A stretch of 64,000 bases of DNA from contig JBOZIK010000001.1 in assembly GCA_051453625.1 (NCBI GenBank), forward strand, positions 273,073,768 through 273,137,767. The letters run 5' to 3'. This document shows positions 37,873 to 49,242 of the stretch, one piece after another (within the stretch, counting starts at the first letter, position 1; every line of letters starts with the position of its first letter). A program made the position numbers and the translations under genes. Under the pieces are notes generated by a model that did no database searches, had not been told where the DNA came from, and saw only the letters and a list, made by a program, of their open reading frames with translations. Source of the DNA: Welwitschia mirabilis. Lineage: Eukaryota; Gnetophyta; Gnetopsida; Welwitschiales.

Positions 37873-38239
37873 CTATAAGTCCCTCTATACATTCATTGAA
37901 CACTTACTTTGAAAAACAAGCGTTTGCATAAAGGAGTTCTTCTTCATAATTTTCTTTCCTTATGTATATGTCTAACTGATTTATGCCTTAAAATGAAATA
38001 AACGTTTCATTAATATTTCACTAGTTTGTATGTTTCATTATTNNNNNNNNNNNNNNNNNNNNNNNNNNNNNNNNNNNNNNNNNNNNNNNNNNNNNNNNNN
38101 NNNNNNNNNNNNNNNNNNNNNNNNNNNNNNNNNNNNNNNNNNTTTTAACTTCAGTGTGTTTCATCAAATTTATTAACTACTCATAACATGAAGCAAGCAA
38201 TATCAGGCACGTATCAGACAAGTTAGTTCTATCAAATAA

Positions 38240-38546
38240 GTTAGTGATGGTGTAGCTGCCCTTGTGTTGGTTAGTGAAGAGAAAGCTGTGGAGCTAGGAT
38301 TAAAAGTATTATCCAACATTATTGAATACTACGATGCCACACAGCTGAATTTTGAGTCATTAGTGTTACATATGAGAAATTATCTAATGAACTCAATTAA
38401 GAATTAATATTAACATATGTGATATTTTTGACTTAGGTTCCTAAATTATTCACTACAATACCTACCCTTATCATACCAAAAGCTATCTCTAAATCTAAAT
38501 TGAAATCTTCACAAATAGATTTTTATGAAATAAATAAAGCCTTTAT
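38240..38546 (+). pseudogene. acetyl-CoA C-acetyltransferase (thiolase) exon pair, copy 2
   Basis: Better preserved than copy 1. The first exon reads VSDGVAALVLVSEEKAVELG and ends DATQ at 38344. The second starts at 38437 after a TTAG acceptor. It runs in frame through FTTIPTLIIPKAIS and SSQIDFYEINKAF (family FTTAPALAIPKAIS and SSQIDYYEINEAF). The donor site is altered (AG/CTGAAT), and the E-to-K in EINEAF is a G-to-A change. Later exons, including the GGAVSLGHPLGCSG active-site region, would lie in the gap at 38669-39287 or are missing. Confidence 0.88.
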
Positions 38547-39287
38547 TATAAGTCCCTCTACACATTCATTAAACACTTACTTTAAAAAGTAAGCATGTGC
38601 ATAAATTAGAATTAGTATTCAGAATTTTCTTTCATTATGTCTATATCTAACTGATTGATGCCTTGAAANNNNNNNNNNNNNNNNNNNNNNNNNNNNNNNN
38701 NNNNNNNNNNNNNNNNNNNNNNNNNNNNNNNNNNNNNNNNNNNNNNNNNNNNNNNNNNNNNNNNNNNNNNNNNNNNNNNNNNNNNNNNNNNNNNNNNNNN
38801 NNNNNNNNNNNNNNNNNNNNNNNNNNNNNNNNNNNNNNNNNNNNNNNNNNNNNNNNNNNNNNNNNNNNNNNNNNNNNNNNNNNNNNNNNNNNNNNNNNNN
38901 NNNNNNNNNNNNNNNNNNNNNNNNNNNNNNNNNNNNNNNNNNNNNNNNNNNNNNNNNNNNNNNNNNNNNNNNNNNNNNNNNNNNNNNNNNNNNNNNNNNN
39001 NNNNNNNNNNNNNNNNNNNNNNNNNNNNNNNNNNNNNNNNNNNNNNNNNNNNNNNNNNNNNNNNNNNNNNNNNNNNNNNNNNNNNNNNNNNNNNNNNNNN
39101 NNNNNNNNNNNNNNNNNNNNNNNNNNNNNNNNNNNNNNNNNNNNNNNNNNNNNNNNNNNNNNNNNNNNNNNNNNNNNNNNNNNNNNNNNNNNNNNNNNNN
39201 NNNNNNNNNNNNNNNNNNNNNNNNNNNNNNNNNNNNNNNNNNNNNNNNNNNNNNNNNNNNNNNNNNNNNNNNNNNNNNNNNNNNNNN

Positions 39288-40620
39288 GTTTTGCTTGATA
39301 TCCTTTTCTAGTGAAATCCTTCACCCAATTAAAACTATTTAGTATTCCATGAAGTTTCCCTTATTATTTTAGTATTGAACAATAATCAAGTTAGACCATA
39401 ATGATTAAAGTTAAAGACTAAACAAAGTCCTAATTCAATTCGTTTACTCAATGATAAAACATTTTTTCCTTTTTTTGATTTTCTTATTTATCTTCATAGA
39501 CATATATTACCAACAACCACAACTCTTACTAAAACAATCTATATTTAATTAATCTTTAATTACATAATTATAATTTTTCTACAATAAAATTATATAACAT
39601 ATAATTAATTAATGTTAATAAGACTAAAGCATATAATCAAGCAGTTCAATAAGTATTACTTTGATCTTATTTATATCATACTTATACCATAGAAGAGACT
39701 ATGGTACTTAGAATCAAATGATCTTGTGCTTGAGATTTCTTTCCATAGTATTCTAAATTCTTATAAATGCTGGGCATGATATGATTTATGATTGATCATA
39801 CTACAACATCCTACTGTCCAAAACAATGACATATTTTTTATGATAGGACTAACTACCATTGTCATTGTGATACTTAAATTGTATACCTAATAATAAATTG
39901 GAAATTATTGATTCATTTGTTTGATGAATCCAAAATCTATTTATTAACTCTATATCCTAAGAATTATCCTTAACCTAAGGCAAAAAAGATAACTAGTAAT
40001 ATATTCCCTTAAGGGAGTATCCCATGGTGTTCTCTATGATGGATGCAACCAAGTTTTAATTATTCTTTATGCACTAACATAATACATCATGCAAAAACAC
40101 ATAGAAGATCAAATAATGTATTCCACTTTGCATAAAGAATGAATTAACTATAGACTCTACATCCTTCCATTGCTCAACAGCAAATAGAATAAGCTAATGC
40201 GTTCAAATTTGCCTCTATGACACTTAATAGAACACTAACATTATCTTTAAAGTTACAAGAAGAAGAGGCATTGATTTTAAACATTTATGCTCAAGATGCA
40301 ATGGCACCAAAGACTTGCAGATTTTTGATGTTATAACAAAGGATAAATCTAAAAAAGTATTGAAATTTTTATAAGTACTTAAACTAGTAATAAAAGAGTA
40401 CCTCTTTCAAAAGGTCTTTTGAAAGCCTTGATGTGCACTTAGAAACTTTATTTATCATAGGCTTATTCTATGGAAAGTAATGAAGAGGTTTTGAAGGCAC
40501 AGTGTTGGTCTTTATGCTATCAGAAGTAGATATGGCTCTAGCTTCTAGATTTTGTTTTTGCATTTCAATCAAATGTTATGCTAGAAAGTTAACATTAAAA
40601 TTCATTTCAGATGTGCTAAT
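39288..40620. other. AT-rich interval, nothing recognised
   Basis: No open frame or motif is supported between the large gap and the left end of element B. Its last three bases, AAT, form the left target duplication of B. Confidence 0.4.
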
Positions 40621-40860
40621 CACTATAAGAAATAGAGGTTTTTAAGGTGTTTATTTAAATAGACAAGTTCTTTTAAAGGTGTTTTTTTAAATAAATGCTT
40701 TAAAATTCCTCGTTGATTACATGCATTAAATATTTGGCTATTTTAAGGAGTTTAAAAGACAAATTCCATAAAAACGCTCTTTTTAAACTTTTAAGGCATT
40801 TATCAGACAAACACATTAAAAGGACCATGGCTTTTAAAGCATTTAAGGTTAACCTTAAAA
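40621..40860 (+). repeat. left inverted repeat and subterminal repeats of B
   Basis: After the terminal inverted repeat come TTTTAAGGTGTTTATT, TTTTAAAGGTGTTT, AATGCTTTAAAA, TTTTAAGGCATTTATC and TTTAAAGCATTTAAGG in about 220 bp. They are variants of the unit seen at 27560-27800. Confidence 0.8.
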
Positions 40861-40924
40861 ACACTTATAAAATACATTCATGTGCACTACTAAAAGAAAA
40901 ACCCTTACCCAACACATGCAGTTC

Positions 40925-41140
40925 AGACAAAACACCTCAAACTCGCTCATATGGTGCTCGTTCCTCACTTGCTCTGTGCTTACTTCTTGCTCGTTCCTCA
41001 CTCGCTCAGCATTAGCTCCTCGCTTGCTTGGTGCTTGCTCTTGGCTTACTCCTTTCTCACTTCTCACTAGCTCATCATTAGCTCGTTACTCACTAGTTAC
41101 TTATTGCTTATTGCTTGCTTGTTACTCATTGACCCTTTTT
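40925..41140 (+). repeat. GCTC-rich degenerate minisatellite inside B
   Basis: An abrupt local rise in G+C. Short variants of GCTCGTTCCTCACTYGCT and TTGCTYGGTGCTTGCTC repeat for about 200 bp, with a CT-type backbone and GCTC/ACTC steps every 4-12 bases. Frames read as Ser/Leu-rich but have no start context or neighbours, so I do not call a gene. Confidence 0.75.
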
Positions 41141-43966
41141 TCATGGGAATCCATATAAACTAAGCCTCCTTTCAACATCACCAACTCTCTAGAGTTGAAA
41201 TTCATGAGCTATTCCCCAACCAAACTAGTGGACCTATTATAGGTACATAATTTTTGTTAATCTCCAAAGTCTATGGGTTAACACTTCTTAAGTTTGAAAG
41301 TATGAAAAAATCTAGATGTTGCAGATATAGATACATTATAATGGAAATGAATCTTAGAGTCTTTAACTCTCTGTGAATTAGGGAAGCAATCTTCATAGAA
41401 GAAATAAAAATATAGATGTTGCGTGATTTCATTTCTTTTATTATTGTATTAGAATTAACTTCATATACTCTTTCGATTGTGTTTTCTCCATTTTAAGCAT
41501 GTAGTTTTATTCTTAGTTTTTACGTCATAGGTGAATATCCAATTTTTTTGCAAATTTAAGTATATATGAAAATTATTTTGGCCTAATTTGTACACTAAAA
41601 TACATTACAAACATGTATGGGAATCCCTAGATTGATAGCTCGTGTCTTCAGTAATTTAGAACTCTCCCTTTAGCTGTGGCATTGAATAAATTATGTGTCA
41701 GATTTTTTTGCTTATTTTCCTCTTTAAGATTCTGTCCATTATTATTATGAACACAAAATTTTCGAAGAAATATTGAGGGCATCATATAGATCAAAAGGAA
41801 AAATCCACCTCAAAGATGAATATATACATATAAATATATAAATTTATAAACTATCAAAAATTATTTTATTTGTAATGTCTCTGTGTGGAACATCAATGTC
41901 ATTAGTCATAAGAAGTCATAAAACCACCTGAGAATTAGAATATTTTTACACAAGATAACACATAAAAAGGAAAGATCAAAACAAGGAATTTTTATTGGCC
42001 AAATTAAAGCAAAGGTTCAAAAGCATTAGTCCTGAGCTATTTAACCCTGAGTCCAATTTCTTCATGACAAAAGCGTCTTATTACTTGTTCTTATTCCGTG
42101 ATTCTGCTTTCTCACTTTTCTTACTGTTCGTTTTTATGTCTGTACACTCTTCTCTTAGAACCCTTTATCAAATAGGAATAAGAAATCCCTACTTTTATTG
42201 GATATTATGTATAAAATAAATACATGATAATAGTGTTTACCATCCTCTTAAATGAGTTTGGAATTTTGGAAATGCAATGAGGTGGTCCACTTCCATAGTG
42301 GTAATATAGATACAAGCCCTTGATCCACAAAAATAGATAATAAGGATTGGAAAAATCTAAAAACAACTTAAAGAAATAAACCTAGTAATCTACTATGTTG
42401 CTAATGCTATTTGAATAAAAATAAAATGGATAGGATTCGTCAATATTAATGTTTACAACAACTTCCATTTTAAGACCACAAACATGAAAACCTATAGCTA
42501 AATCATGAAGCCATCAAATATACATATTTTAAGAATAGGCACATGTGAAGATGGGCATCTTTATAAGCACATCAATAGTCAAGGATTATCCAACTGTAGA
42601 AAACAATAATCATTTTAAATGTTGAGACTTCTTCCCACTTCCTTTTTTACTATATTATATTTGCACTGCTATTTAATCTTTGTTTCTTTGAATACTTTGA
42701 GAGCAGATTTTCCAAACAGTAGCTCTCAACTTTGTAATACAATAATATGAGATTGAAAGTTTAATAAAATTCTAATTGATTTTCCACTTAAACACAATTT
42801 GAATAAATTATAATGTTAATAGGAAAAAAATTTGGTCGTTGTGATCTTATGAAATAGAATTTTGATTGATATTCCATGTAAAAACAACCTGAATGAATGA
42901 AAATCATAATGAGAAAATTTTTTGATTTGGTCTGATCTTCTGAAATAGTTGTCACCACCAAACTGGCAATAATTGATGAAATTGGCAAGTTAAGTTTATA
43001 AAATGCACATAAAATGCATTATTTAATAAGATGATACTATCCAAGTGTCTTATCAGTATAATTGCAATTCACTGAAAATTTACCAAAGTTACAGAAAATT
43101 GGTAAAATATAAACATTTATGGCATTACCTACAAAAAAATGGTTAAAAAACAAAACTTGTAAAGCAGATGGAGTGTGATTCAATACATTAGCAACGTATT
43201 GCCTTTGCATTTCAACCACTAATAGAAACAGAAAAAGGCTATGAAATACATATGCTCAGGCATTGAATCAGATGGCTTACTTTGAAAACAAGAAATAAAC
43301 TTTGTTTGAGACTTTTGGTGACATCATGAAAGAATTTTGATTCGATCAAGAAAACTTACCCCTCAGACTTTTGTCCTAAAAATGTGAATGAAGGGGTATG
43401 CTTCCTGGACAGATCAACATTAATTCAGATTGGTATTAGATCAACATCTTCATCTTTAAAATAATTTCTTCTCATATGCACTCTTAAAGCTAGCATCTTC
43501 ATCTCCTTTAACATATTTTACTTTCCCTACACATCAGATTTCCAAGCAAAGAGATGCAAAGAATTTTAAGGTAATTTTTCCACTTGTAACTTTAGGGTTC
43601 CCATAAAATATACCTACCTTGTAATGATTCTGGTTAAGAAATATGAGGGTAAAACCTACTTTAGATGCATTTCCTAACATTTTATGTAATGCTTAAGTCA
43701 TAAGACATGCTTATAGATCAATTTGTTGTGCACTGATCTCACATTCCACTTCAACTCTGAGAGCCAATGTAGCATTTGAAACATCTATCTTTCCATTATG
43801 TTGTTTGGATTCTTATATAACTATAATGGATTTTTCTCTTCCCTCTTAATGCCTTTATTGAGATGTAAAGAAGGATGCATTTATCATATTCATCTATGAT
43901 AATTTACCTTATGTTTAGACTACTACAGGAATACATCAAATGGCAGCATTGTATCCATCATCATCA
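41141..43966 (+). other. B interior upstream of transposase, no gene recognised
   Basis: Open stretches at 41995-42219 (plus), 42988-42788 (minus) and 43219-43037 (minus) do not match known transposon proteins. The region may hold the promoter and leader of the transposase. Confidence 0.4.
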
Positions 43967-46016
43967 TTTGATAAATCTATTTATGCAAGGGGTAAGAACT
44001 AGATGTTTGTGAATAGGTATTACATATTCAATTACATTTAAAGTTATTCCTATAACTCCATACATATTACGTACTTATTTATTTAATATTTCTATGTGTA
44101 GGACATGTAAGGAGTATAAGAATGGTGTAAAGACATTCATAGATTTTGCAATTAACAATTCATTTAGTTCTCAAGGCATACTTTATCCATGTGTGAAATG
44201 TTGCAACACTTATTATTGACAACCAAATATTATGTTTAAGCATCTTTTATGCAAAGGCATGGATCTTACATACATAAGGTGGATTATGCATGGGGAAGCA
44301 TTAGAAGAACTCTATGAAAAAAGTAGAGGCCTAAATATAATACAAGATGATCCTATTTCCATGGTGAAAGAAGCTTTATGTTCTTTAATGATGGGGAGAA
44401 ATCACATGAAGGATAAAACACCATGGATTTCTTAAATTCTGGTAGCTTTAGTGGTGATGTGAAAAATGCAAAATATGACAGGTTAATCAAAGAAGGTAAG
44501 GAGCTACTATACCCTGGTTGCATAAAATATACTAATCTTTCTATGATTATCAAATTGCTTAGCATTAAAGCAATGAGTGGATGGTCAAATTCAACATTTT
44601 TAATGTTGCTNNNNNNNNNNNNNNNNNNNNNNNNNNNNNNNNNNNNNNNNNNNNNNNNNNNNNNNNNNNNNNNNNNNNNNNNNNNNNNNNNNNNNNNNNN
44701 NNNNNNNNNNNNNNNNNNNNNNNNNNNNNNNNNNNNNNNNNNNNNNNNNNNNNNNNNNNNNNNNNNNNNNNNNNNNNNNNNNNNNNNNNNNNNNNNNNNN
44801 NNNNNNNNNNNNNNNNNNNNNNNNNNNNNNNNNNNNNNNNNNNNNNNNNNNNNNNNNNNNNNNNNNNNNNNNNNNNNNNNNNNNNNNNNNNNNNNNNNNN
44901 NNNNNNNNNNNNNNNNNNNNNNNNNNNNNNNNNNNNNNNNNNNNNNNNNNNNNNNNNNNNNNNNNNNNNNNNNNNNNNNNNNNNNNNNNNNNNNNNNNNN
45001 NNNNNNNNNNNNNNNNNNNNNNNNNNNNNNNNNNNNNNNNNNNNNNNNNNNNNNNNNNNNNNNNNNNNNNNNNNNNNNNNNNNNNNNNNNNNNNNNNNNN
45101 NNNNNNNNNNNNNNNNNNNNNNNNNNNNNNNNNNNNNNNNNNNNNNNNNNNNNNNNNNNNNNNNNNNNNNNNNNNNNNNNNNNNNNNNNNNNNNNNNNNN
45201 NNNNNNNNNNNNNNNNNNNNNNNNNNNNNNNNNNNNNNNNNNNNNNNNNNNNNNNNNNNNNNNNNNNNNNNNNNNNNNNNNNNNNNNNNNNNNNNNNNNN
45301 NNNNNNNNNATTTTCCAACATATGAAACTTATTAGAATGGAGCATGAAGGGGAGATTAGCATGTTTAATATGTGCTTATAAGACTAAATCGTTATGGTTA
45401 CCTCATAGTAGAAAACATTGCTACCAAGAGCATAGAAGATTCCTTGATAAGAATCATAGGTATAGACAAATGAAAAGACATTTCAATGGTAGAGCAGAAG
45501 AAGAAGAAGAACCCATGCCATTAAGTAGTGAAGAGATTCTTTTTTCATTTGAGAACATGGATTTTACTTAGGGGAAGTGCATTTCTAAACATCAAAAAAA
45601 GAGGACAAGAATGCCAGAACAAGGAAAGCAAGAAAACTAGTTAAAGGTCATTCCAACTAGTAAATTTAAAAGGTCACATAGTAAATGTAAGAAATTCATT
45701 TTGAGCAAGGAAGAACATAGCAACAGATGGAAAAAGAGATCAATACTATTTAATATCTCGTATTGGAAGGTAACAAAAGTTTATAAAATAGTTTAGTAAT
45801 AATTTGTTTTTCTTTCTTATGATTTCATTTCATACCTTTTTCATTTCTAACATGTACACAAGAACATGACGTTCGACATAATTTGGATGTTATGCATATT
45901 GAAAAAAATGTTTGTGAAAGCTTGCTAAGCACTATTCTCAATTTAAGAGGAAAATCAAAGGACAAGCTTGAAGCACGACTTGATCTAAAAGAGCTAGGTA
46001 TCAGAGATGAACTTTC
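43967..46016 (+). pseudogene. CACTA tnp2-type transposase, broken and truncated
   Basis: A short first exon (DKSIYARG, 43967-43991) ends at a GTAAG donor. The next opens at 44101 after TGTGTAG with TCKEYKNGVKTFIDFA, PCVKCCNTYY and KHLLCKGMDLTYIRWIMHGE, the transposase-associated zinc domain. A TGA at about 44217 stands where tryptophan is usual. After a frameshift near 44430, YDRLIKEGKELLYPGC and SIKAMSGWSNSTFLML match tnp2. After the gap, 45344-45571 has GRLACLICAYKTKSLW and HCYQEHRRFLDKNHRYRQ (family LACPxCxxxT, CYxGHRRFLPxDHxWR). YWK at 45765 precedes a GTAAC donor, and the last exon from about 45868 gives HNLDVMHIEKNVCESLL and KLEARLDLKELGIRDEL. The remaining catalytic part is missing. 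Confidence 0.9.
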
Positions 46017-46462
46017 NNNNNNNNNNNNNNNNNNNNNNNNNNNNNNNNNNNNNNNNNNNNNNNNNNNNNNNNNNNNNNNNNNNNNNNNNNNNNNNNNNNN
46101 NNNNNNNNNNNNNNNNAGTAAGTGAGCCATGGGATTAGGCACTGTCTATGCATTCTTATCAAAACTACTTTTGTTTCCTGACTTTTTTTTTCCTGGTCTT
46201 ATATCATCTTATGTTATCTTCACTAGTAATTTAGCTGCATCTTCATAAAGTTCAGCTTTTTCATATCATAAGGAAAAGGCTAATACCTATATAGGTATGT
46301 GATTCCATCTAATAAAGGAAATGGGAGTAGAGTAGTATATTTATAAATATTTTCATATATGTTTAATATATTTTTGTTTCTTGTTGCAATTCTTTATTGC
46401 ATTCAAAATACTAAATCAAGCTAAATTTTCATATATTTTGCTACTAATTTTTTTTTAATGCA

Positions 46463-46562
46463 GAGGCATTTTGAGGCGTTTATCTGAAAAACATTTTGAT
46501 GTATTTTTCCCATAAATGCTACAAAATGATGGCGTTTCTGAAATCCTATATTTCTCATAGTG
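46463..46562 (-). repeat. right subterminal and inverted repeat of B
   Basis: GAGGCATTTTGAGGCGTTTA and further GCATTTATGGG/GCGTTT variants lead to the terminus TTTCTCATAGTG ending at 46562, followed by AAT. Confidence 0.85.
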
Positions 46563-46565
46563 AAT

Positions 46566-47225
46566 AAGAGCTCATAGTTTACATTTCATGTTGTAGAAGA
46601 AACTTAATGCTGACTATTCATTAAAGCATTCATCAAATATCCTAACTAAGTTTAAACTAAAATTTCTAGAACATACAACTATTTTAGTAATCTCTTTCTT
46701 TCTCTCTATTCTTTTCTTTTCTTTTTATTTCCTTTTTTTCCTTTTCTATTATAGTAATCATGGCCATCTTCACAACCTTTCAAGTACTGAAGTTTTAAAA
46801 AAGTATTTTGGCTATAATTCCTAACAACCCAAGCCACAAGATTATCCACAAAAAAGTTAGAGTTATAAACATATTTGGTAATTTGAGGTTTTACTCTTTT
46901 CAATTTGTATTTGTATTTCTTAAACTATCTTAACCATTTCTTATTTTGGGGACTATATTTAGAATCCTATCTAGAAATTCTTAATTATATTTATATTAAG
47001 TAATCCCCTTCATTTTTTATCATGGAAAGTTTTACTTTAGTAAATTGTCATGCTTCAAATGATTGCATAAGTTCTTCCTATAAGCATGCTCATAGTAGTT
47101 CTTTAAAGAACATGTCTTCTGTAAAGTAATTAATAAATTGCATTAGTTGTATTGAGATTTTGTTTCAAGTTGTTTTATATTGAAACCTAGTACTACTTGA
47201 AATCATAGTTTATTTTATAATTTTT
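46566..47225. other. AT-rich interval with a pyrimidine run
   Basis: A C/T-only stretch spans about 46694-46750. No gene is recognised. If A and 47226-47425 are one element, this is interior A sequence displaced by insertion of B. Confidence 0.35.
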
Positions 47226-47425
47226 TTCATGGGTGATGTATTTTGAGGCATTTATTTGATAAAATTCCTTAAAAGGTAGGCTTTTAAGGCATTTTTTTGT
47301 CTCTGGAGCCTTTTTTGAACAAAATGCCTTAGAAGAACTTTCAAGGAATCTATTATAAAACAACCTTAAAAGGCCTTTTAGAGGTGTTTTTATTTAAATT
47401 CTTTATCCTTAAAAGCTAATTATTT
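47226..47425. repeat. CACTA subterminal repeats cut by a gap
   Basis: TTTTGAGGCATTTATTTGAT, ATTCCTTAAAAGG, CTTTTAAGGCATTTTT, AATGCCTTAGAAG and CCTTAAAAGGCCTTTT lie within 200 bp, the same unit as at 27560-27800 and in B. The terminal CACTA itself would fall in the gap at 47426-47525. Confidence 0.7.
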
Positions 47426-47525
47426 NNNNNNNNNNNNNNNNNNNNNNNNNNNNNNNNNNNNNNNNNNNNNNNNNNNNNNNNNNNNNNNNNNNNNNNNNNN
47501 NNNNNNNNNNNNNNNNNNNNNNNNN

Positions 47526-48425
47526 TCTATGATTATTTCATTGATGCTCCATAATCATTAGAAATACATTTAAACCTATATAAATGTCTTGCAAAAGTAC
47601 TCAAAATACCCCATCAAAATCCTATAAATTAGCATCACAACATATCCCTTTACTTAGCCTTTATCAATCCCTGACAAAGTAAATGATCAAAAATATTGTG
47701 AGCCAATTTCACCAAGATAACCAACAACTAGGAAAAGTTTAAATTAAGTTTATAAATATTTATCATGTAGGAGTAAACATCAAAAAACAATTAATTGACA
47801 TAATATCTTTGTAGGATGCATAATATATATATCTTTCTGTCCATTGTCTAGATAATAATGGGGATGAGAGCACTTGCAAAATTAGAATAAAAGTTAGATG
47901 CCTATAACATGATTATAAAAAAAAAAATAAAGTATAGAAATATTCATTAGTCCCCCATTTAAAATTTTTAATACATCACAAGACAATAATTAAATGTTAT
48001 ACATAATAATAGTAATAAAATATAATAATGACAATTTAGAAAATGATGTTATGTATGCATAATCAAAGAACTAATAAGTAAAAATGATGTATATGAATGA
48101 ATTAGTGAGCTTAAAAGAATAATCTAGAAGGAGTAAAATACAAAGAACAATCATAACACTACTTCCCTTGTCCATGATCTTATAAGTGTTTTAAATCATA
48201 CCTATAGGAAAACTCTATAATTGTGCTACTATGATCTTGCAGTAATGTCCATGATGCAGATTACACAAGTAATATGAAATTGTATCCAGAAAATATCATC
48301 ATAATTGTGTATCATAAAAGCTCAAAAATAATATAACTAATATGAAATTATATACATAAAATATCATCACAACAATGTATCATAAAAGCTTAAAAATGAT
48401 CCTTAAAATTAAAAATTTTATTTAA
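47526..48425 (-). mobile_element. minus-strand gypsy 3' end fragment (LTR start plus 3' region)
   Basis: It aligns closely with 50390-51200. On the minus strand the order is 3' region (48425-47643), a purine-rich tract GGCTAAGTAAAGGGA, then the LTR start TGTTGTGATGC at 47642. The LTR is lost after about 117 bp at the gap beside the CACTA repeats. It is another copy of the E1/E4 family; the purine tract and LTR start are shared with 4908-4935. Confidence 0.8.
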
Positions 48426-49242
48426 TATTAGGAAACATGTAGAGTGTATTATTTATTTAAAAATAATATTATTAATAATGGATGCTCTTAACAAATTCTA
48501 CAACTCTAATCATCTAATTAATATACGATAAACTACAAGTATTGGAAATAGTTAAGTTAATGATAAAATAATCTTAGAAACTTGATTTATCTATTGATAA
48601 TAATGAATGATGATATTGAAAAAGAATTCTCAATTTGGATTCATTATCAATTAAAGACAACCTTCAACCTAATTTTCAAATTCAAAGCTTTGCGTTATTA
48701 AGTTGACATACTATGTATGATTAATAATCCTTCATAAGGCTTCATCTTACATAAAAATGGCTATATAAATTTAGAGATTTTTTAATGTTTGAATAATTAT
48801 TATAAAAACATTATTGATAACATTTGGAATTCTTAAATAGTTTTAAAGGTCTACATATCATTTAATATTTAAAAGTGGATCAAATAAGATGCCATTATGA
48901 AATTATGATGTTTCATTAGGATTTAAAATGATTTATTTATGTTTAGAACATAAATTAAGTTCTTTAAAAGTATGGCTGTTAGTATCTAAATTTTATGAAT
49001 TTTTAAGAACATGTATTTGAAGATTGAAAAACTCTTTACAAATGAGGATACATTGGTTTTCTTTAAAAAGGAGTTTCTAATGATCCTATATAACTTAGAA
49101 AGAATACTTTACTAATGGGATGCCTTTACGAAAATATTAAGCTTCTAACAATGTTATTTCAATAGTAGAACATAATTCATACATTTAAAATTTTATTATC
49201 TATTCTCTCTAATTAGAAAAATATCTTTGAGGATTAATAATT
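48426..49242. other. AT-rich spacer, nothing recognised
   Basis: Homology to the 50498-51200 type region stops near 48425. No primer site is present beside the LTR end at 49243, which supports calling that LTR the 3' one. Confidence 0.4.

Larger units (their letters stand above)
37474..38668 (+). repeat. direct duplication of about 550 bp containing the thiolase exons
   Basis: 37474-38042 and 38143-38668 align throughout. Both start TTTTAACTTCAGTGTGTTTC and both end in a region reading TAACTGATT.ATGCCTT.AAA. They are separated by a 100-N gap and differ at many positions, including single-base indels, so they are not identical duplicates. They may be a real tandem duplication or two diverged alleles placed side by side. 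Confidence 0.8.
40621..46562 (+). mobile_element. CACTA (En/Spm) transposon B
   Basis: The left end is CACTATAAGAAATAGAGG at 40621. The right end, read on the minus strand from 46562, is CACTATGAGAAATATAGG, so 16 of 18 terminal bases match. The flanks are AAT at 40618-40620 and AAT at 46563-46565, the 3-bp target duplication expected of CACTA elements. Inside lie subterminal repeats at both ends and a plus-strand tnp2 transposase. Gaps at 44611-45309 and 46017-46116 fall in the transposase. The 3' half of tnp2 and any tnpA-like gene are not visible. Length is about 5.9 kb if gap sizes are right. Confidence 0.9.
27539..47425. mobile_element. candidate CACTA element A (left end sure, right end unresolved)
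   Basis: The left terminus CACTACTAGAAATATAG at 27539 is a classic CACTA inverted repeat followed by subterminal repeats. No matching right terminus is readable before 47425. However, 47226-47425 carries the same kind of subterminal repeats and ends in a gap where the terminus would be expected. If those two ends belong together, A is about 20 kb, carries the SIN3-like and thiolase fragments, and has element B nested within it. Alternatively, A is a truncated end and the fragments are unrelated to it. The span is inference. Confidence 0.3.

Noticed and set aside
37568-38546. A working thiolase gene
   Set aside because: Only two exons occur, repeated twice, without the N-terminal active-site cysteine region or the C-terminal catalytic region.
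40855-41158. Ser/Leu-rich open frames over the GCTC repeat
   Set aside because: Frames stay open only because the repeat lacks stops. No start context, no similarity and no conservation evidence.
44353-45381. Long open frames spanning runs of N (also at 5809-6375, 38647-39324 and 59503-60401)
   Set aside because: Their length comes from unknown bases read as open. Only the real flanks were used, and of these only the tnp2 parts are meaningful.
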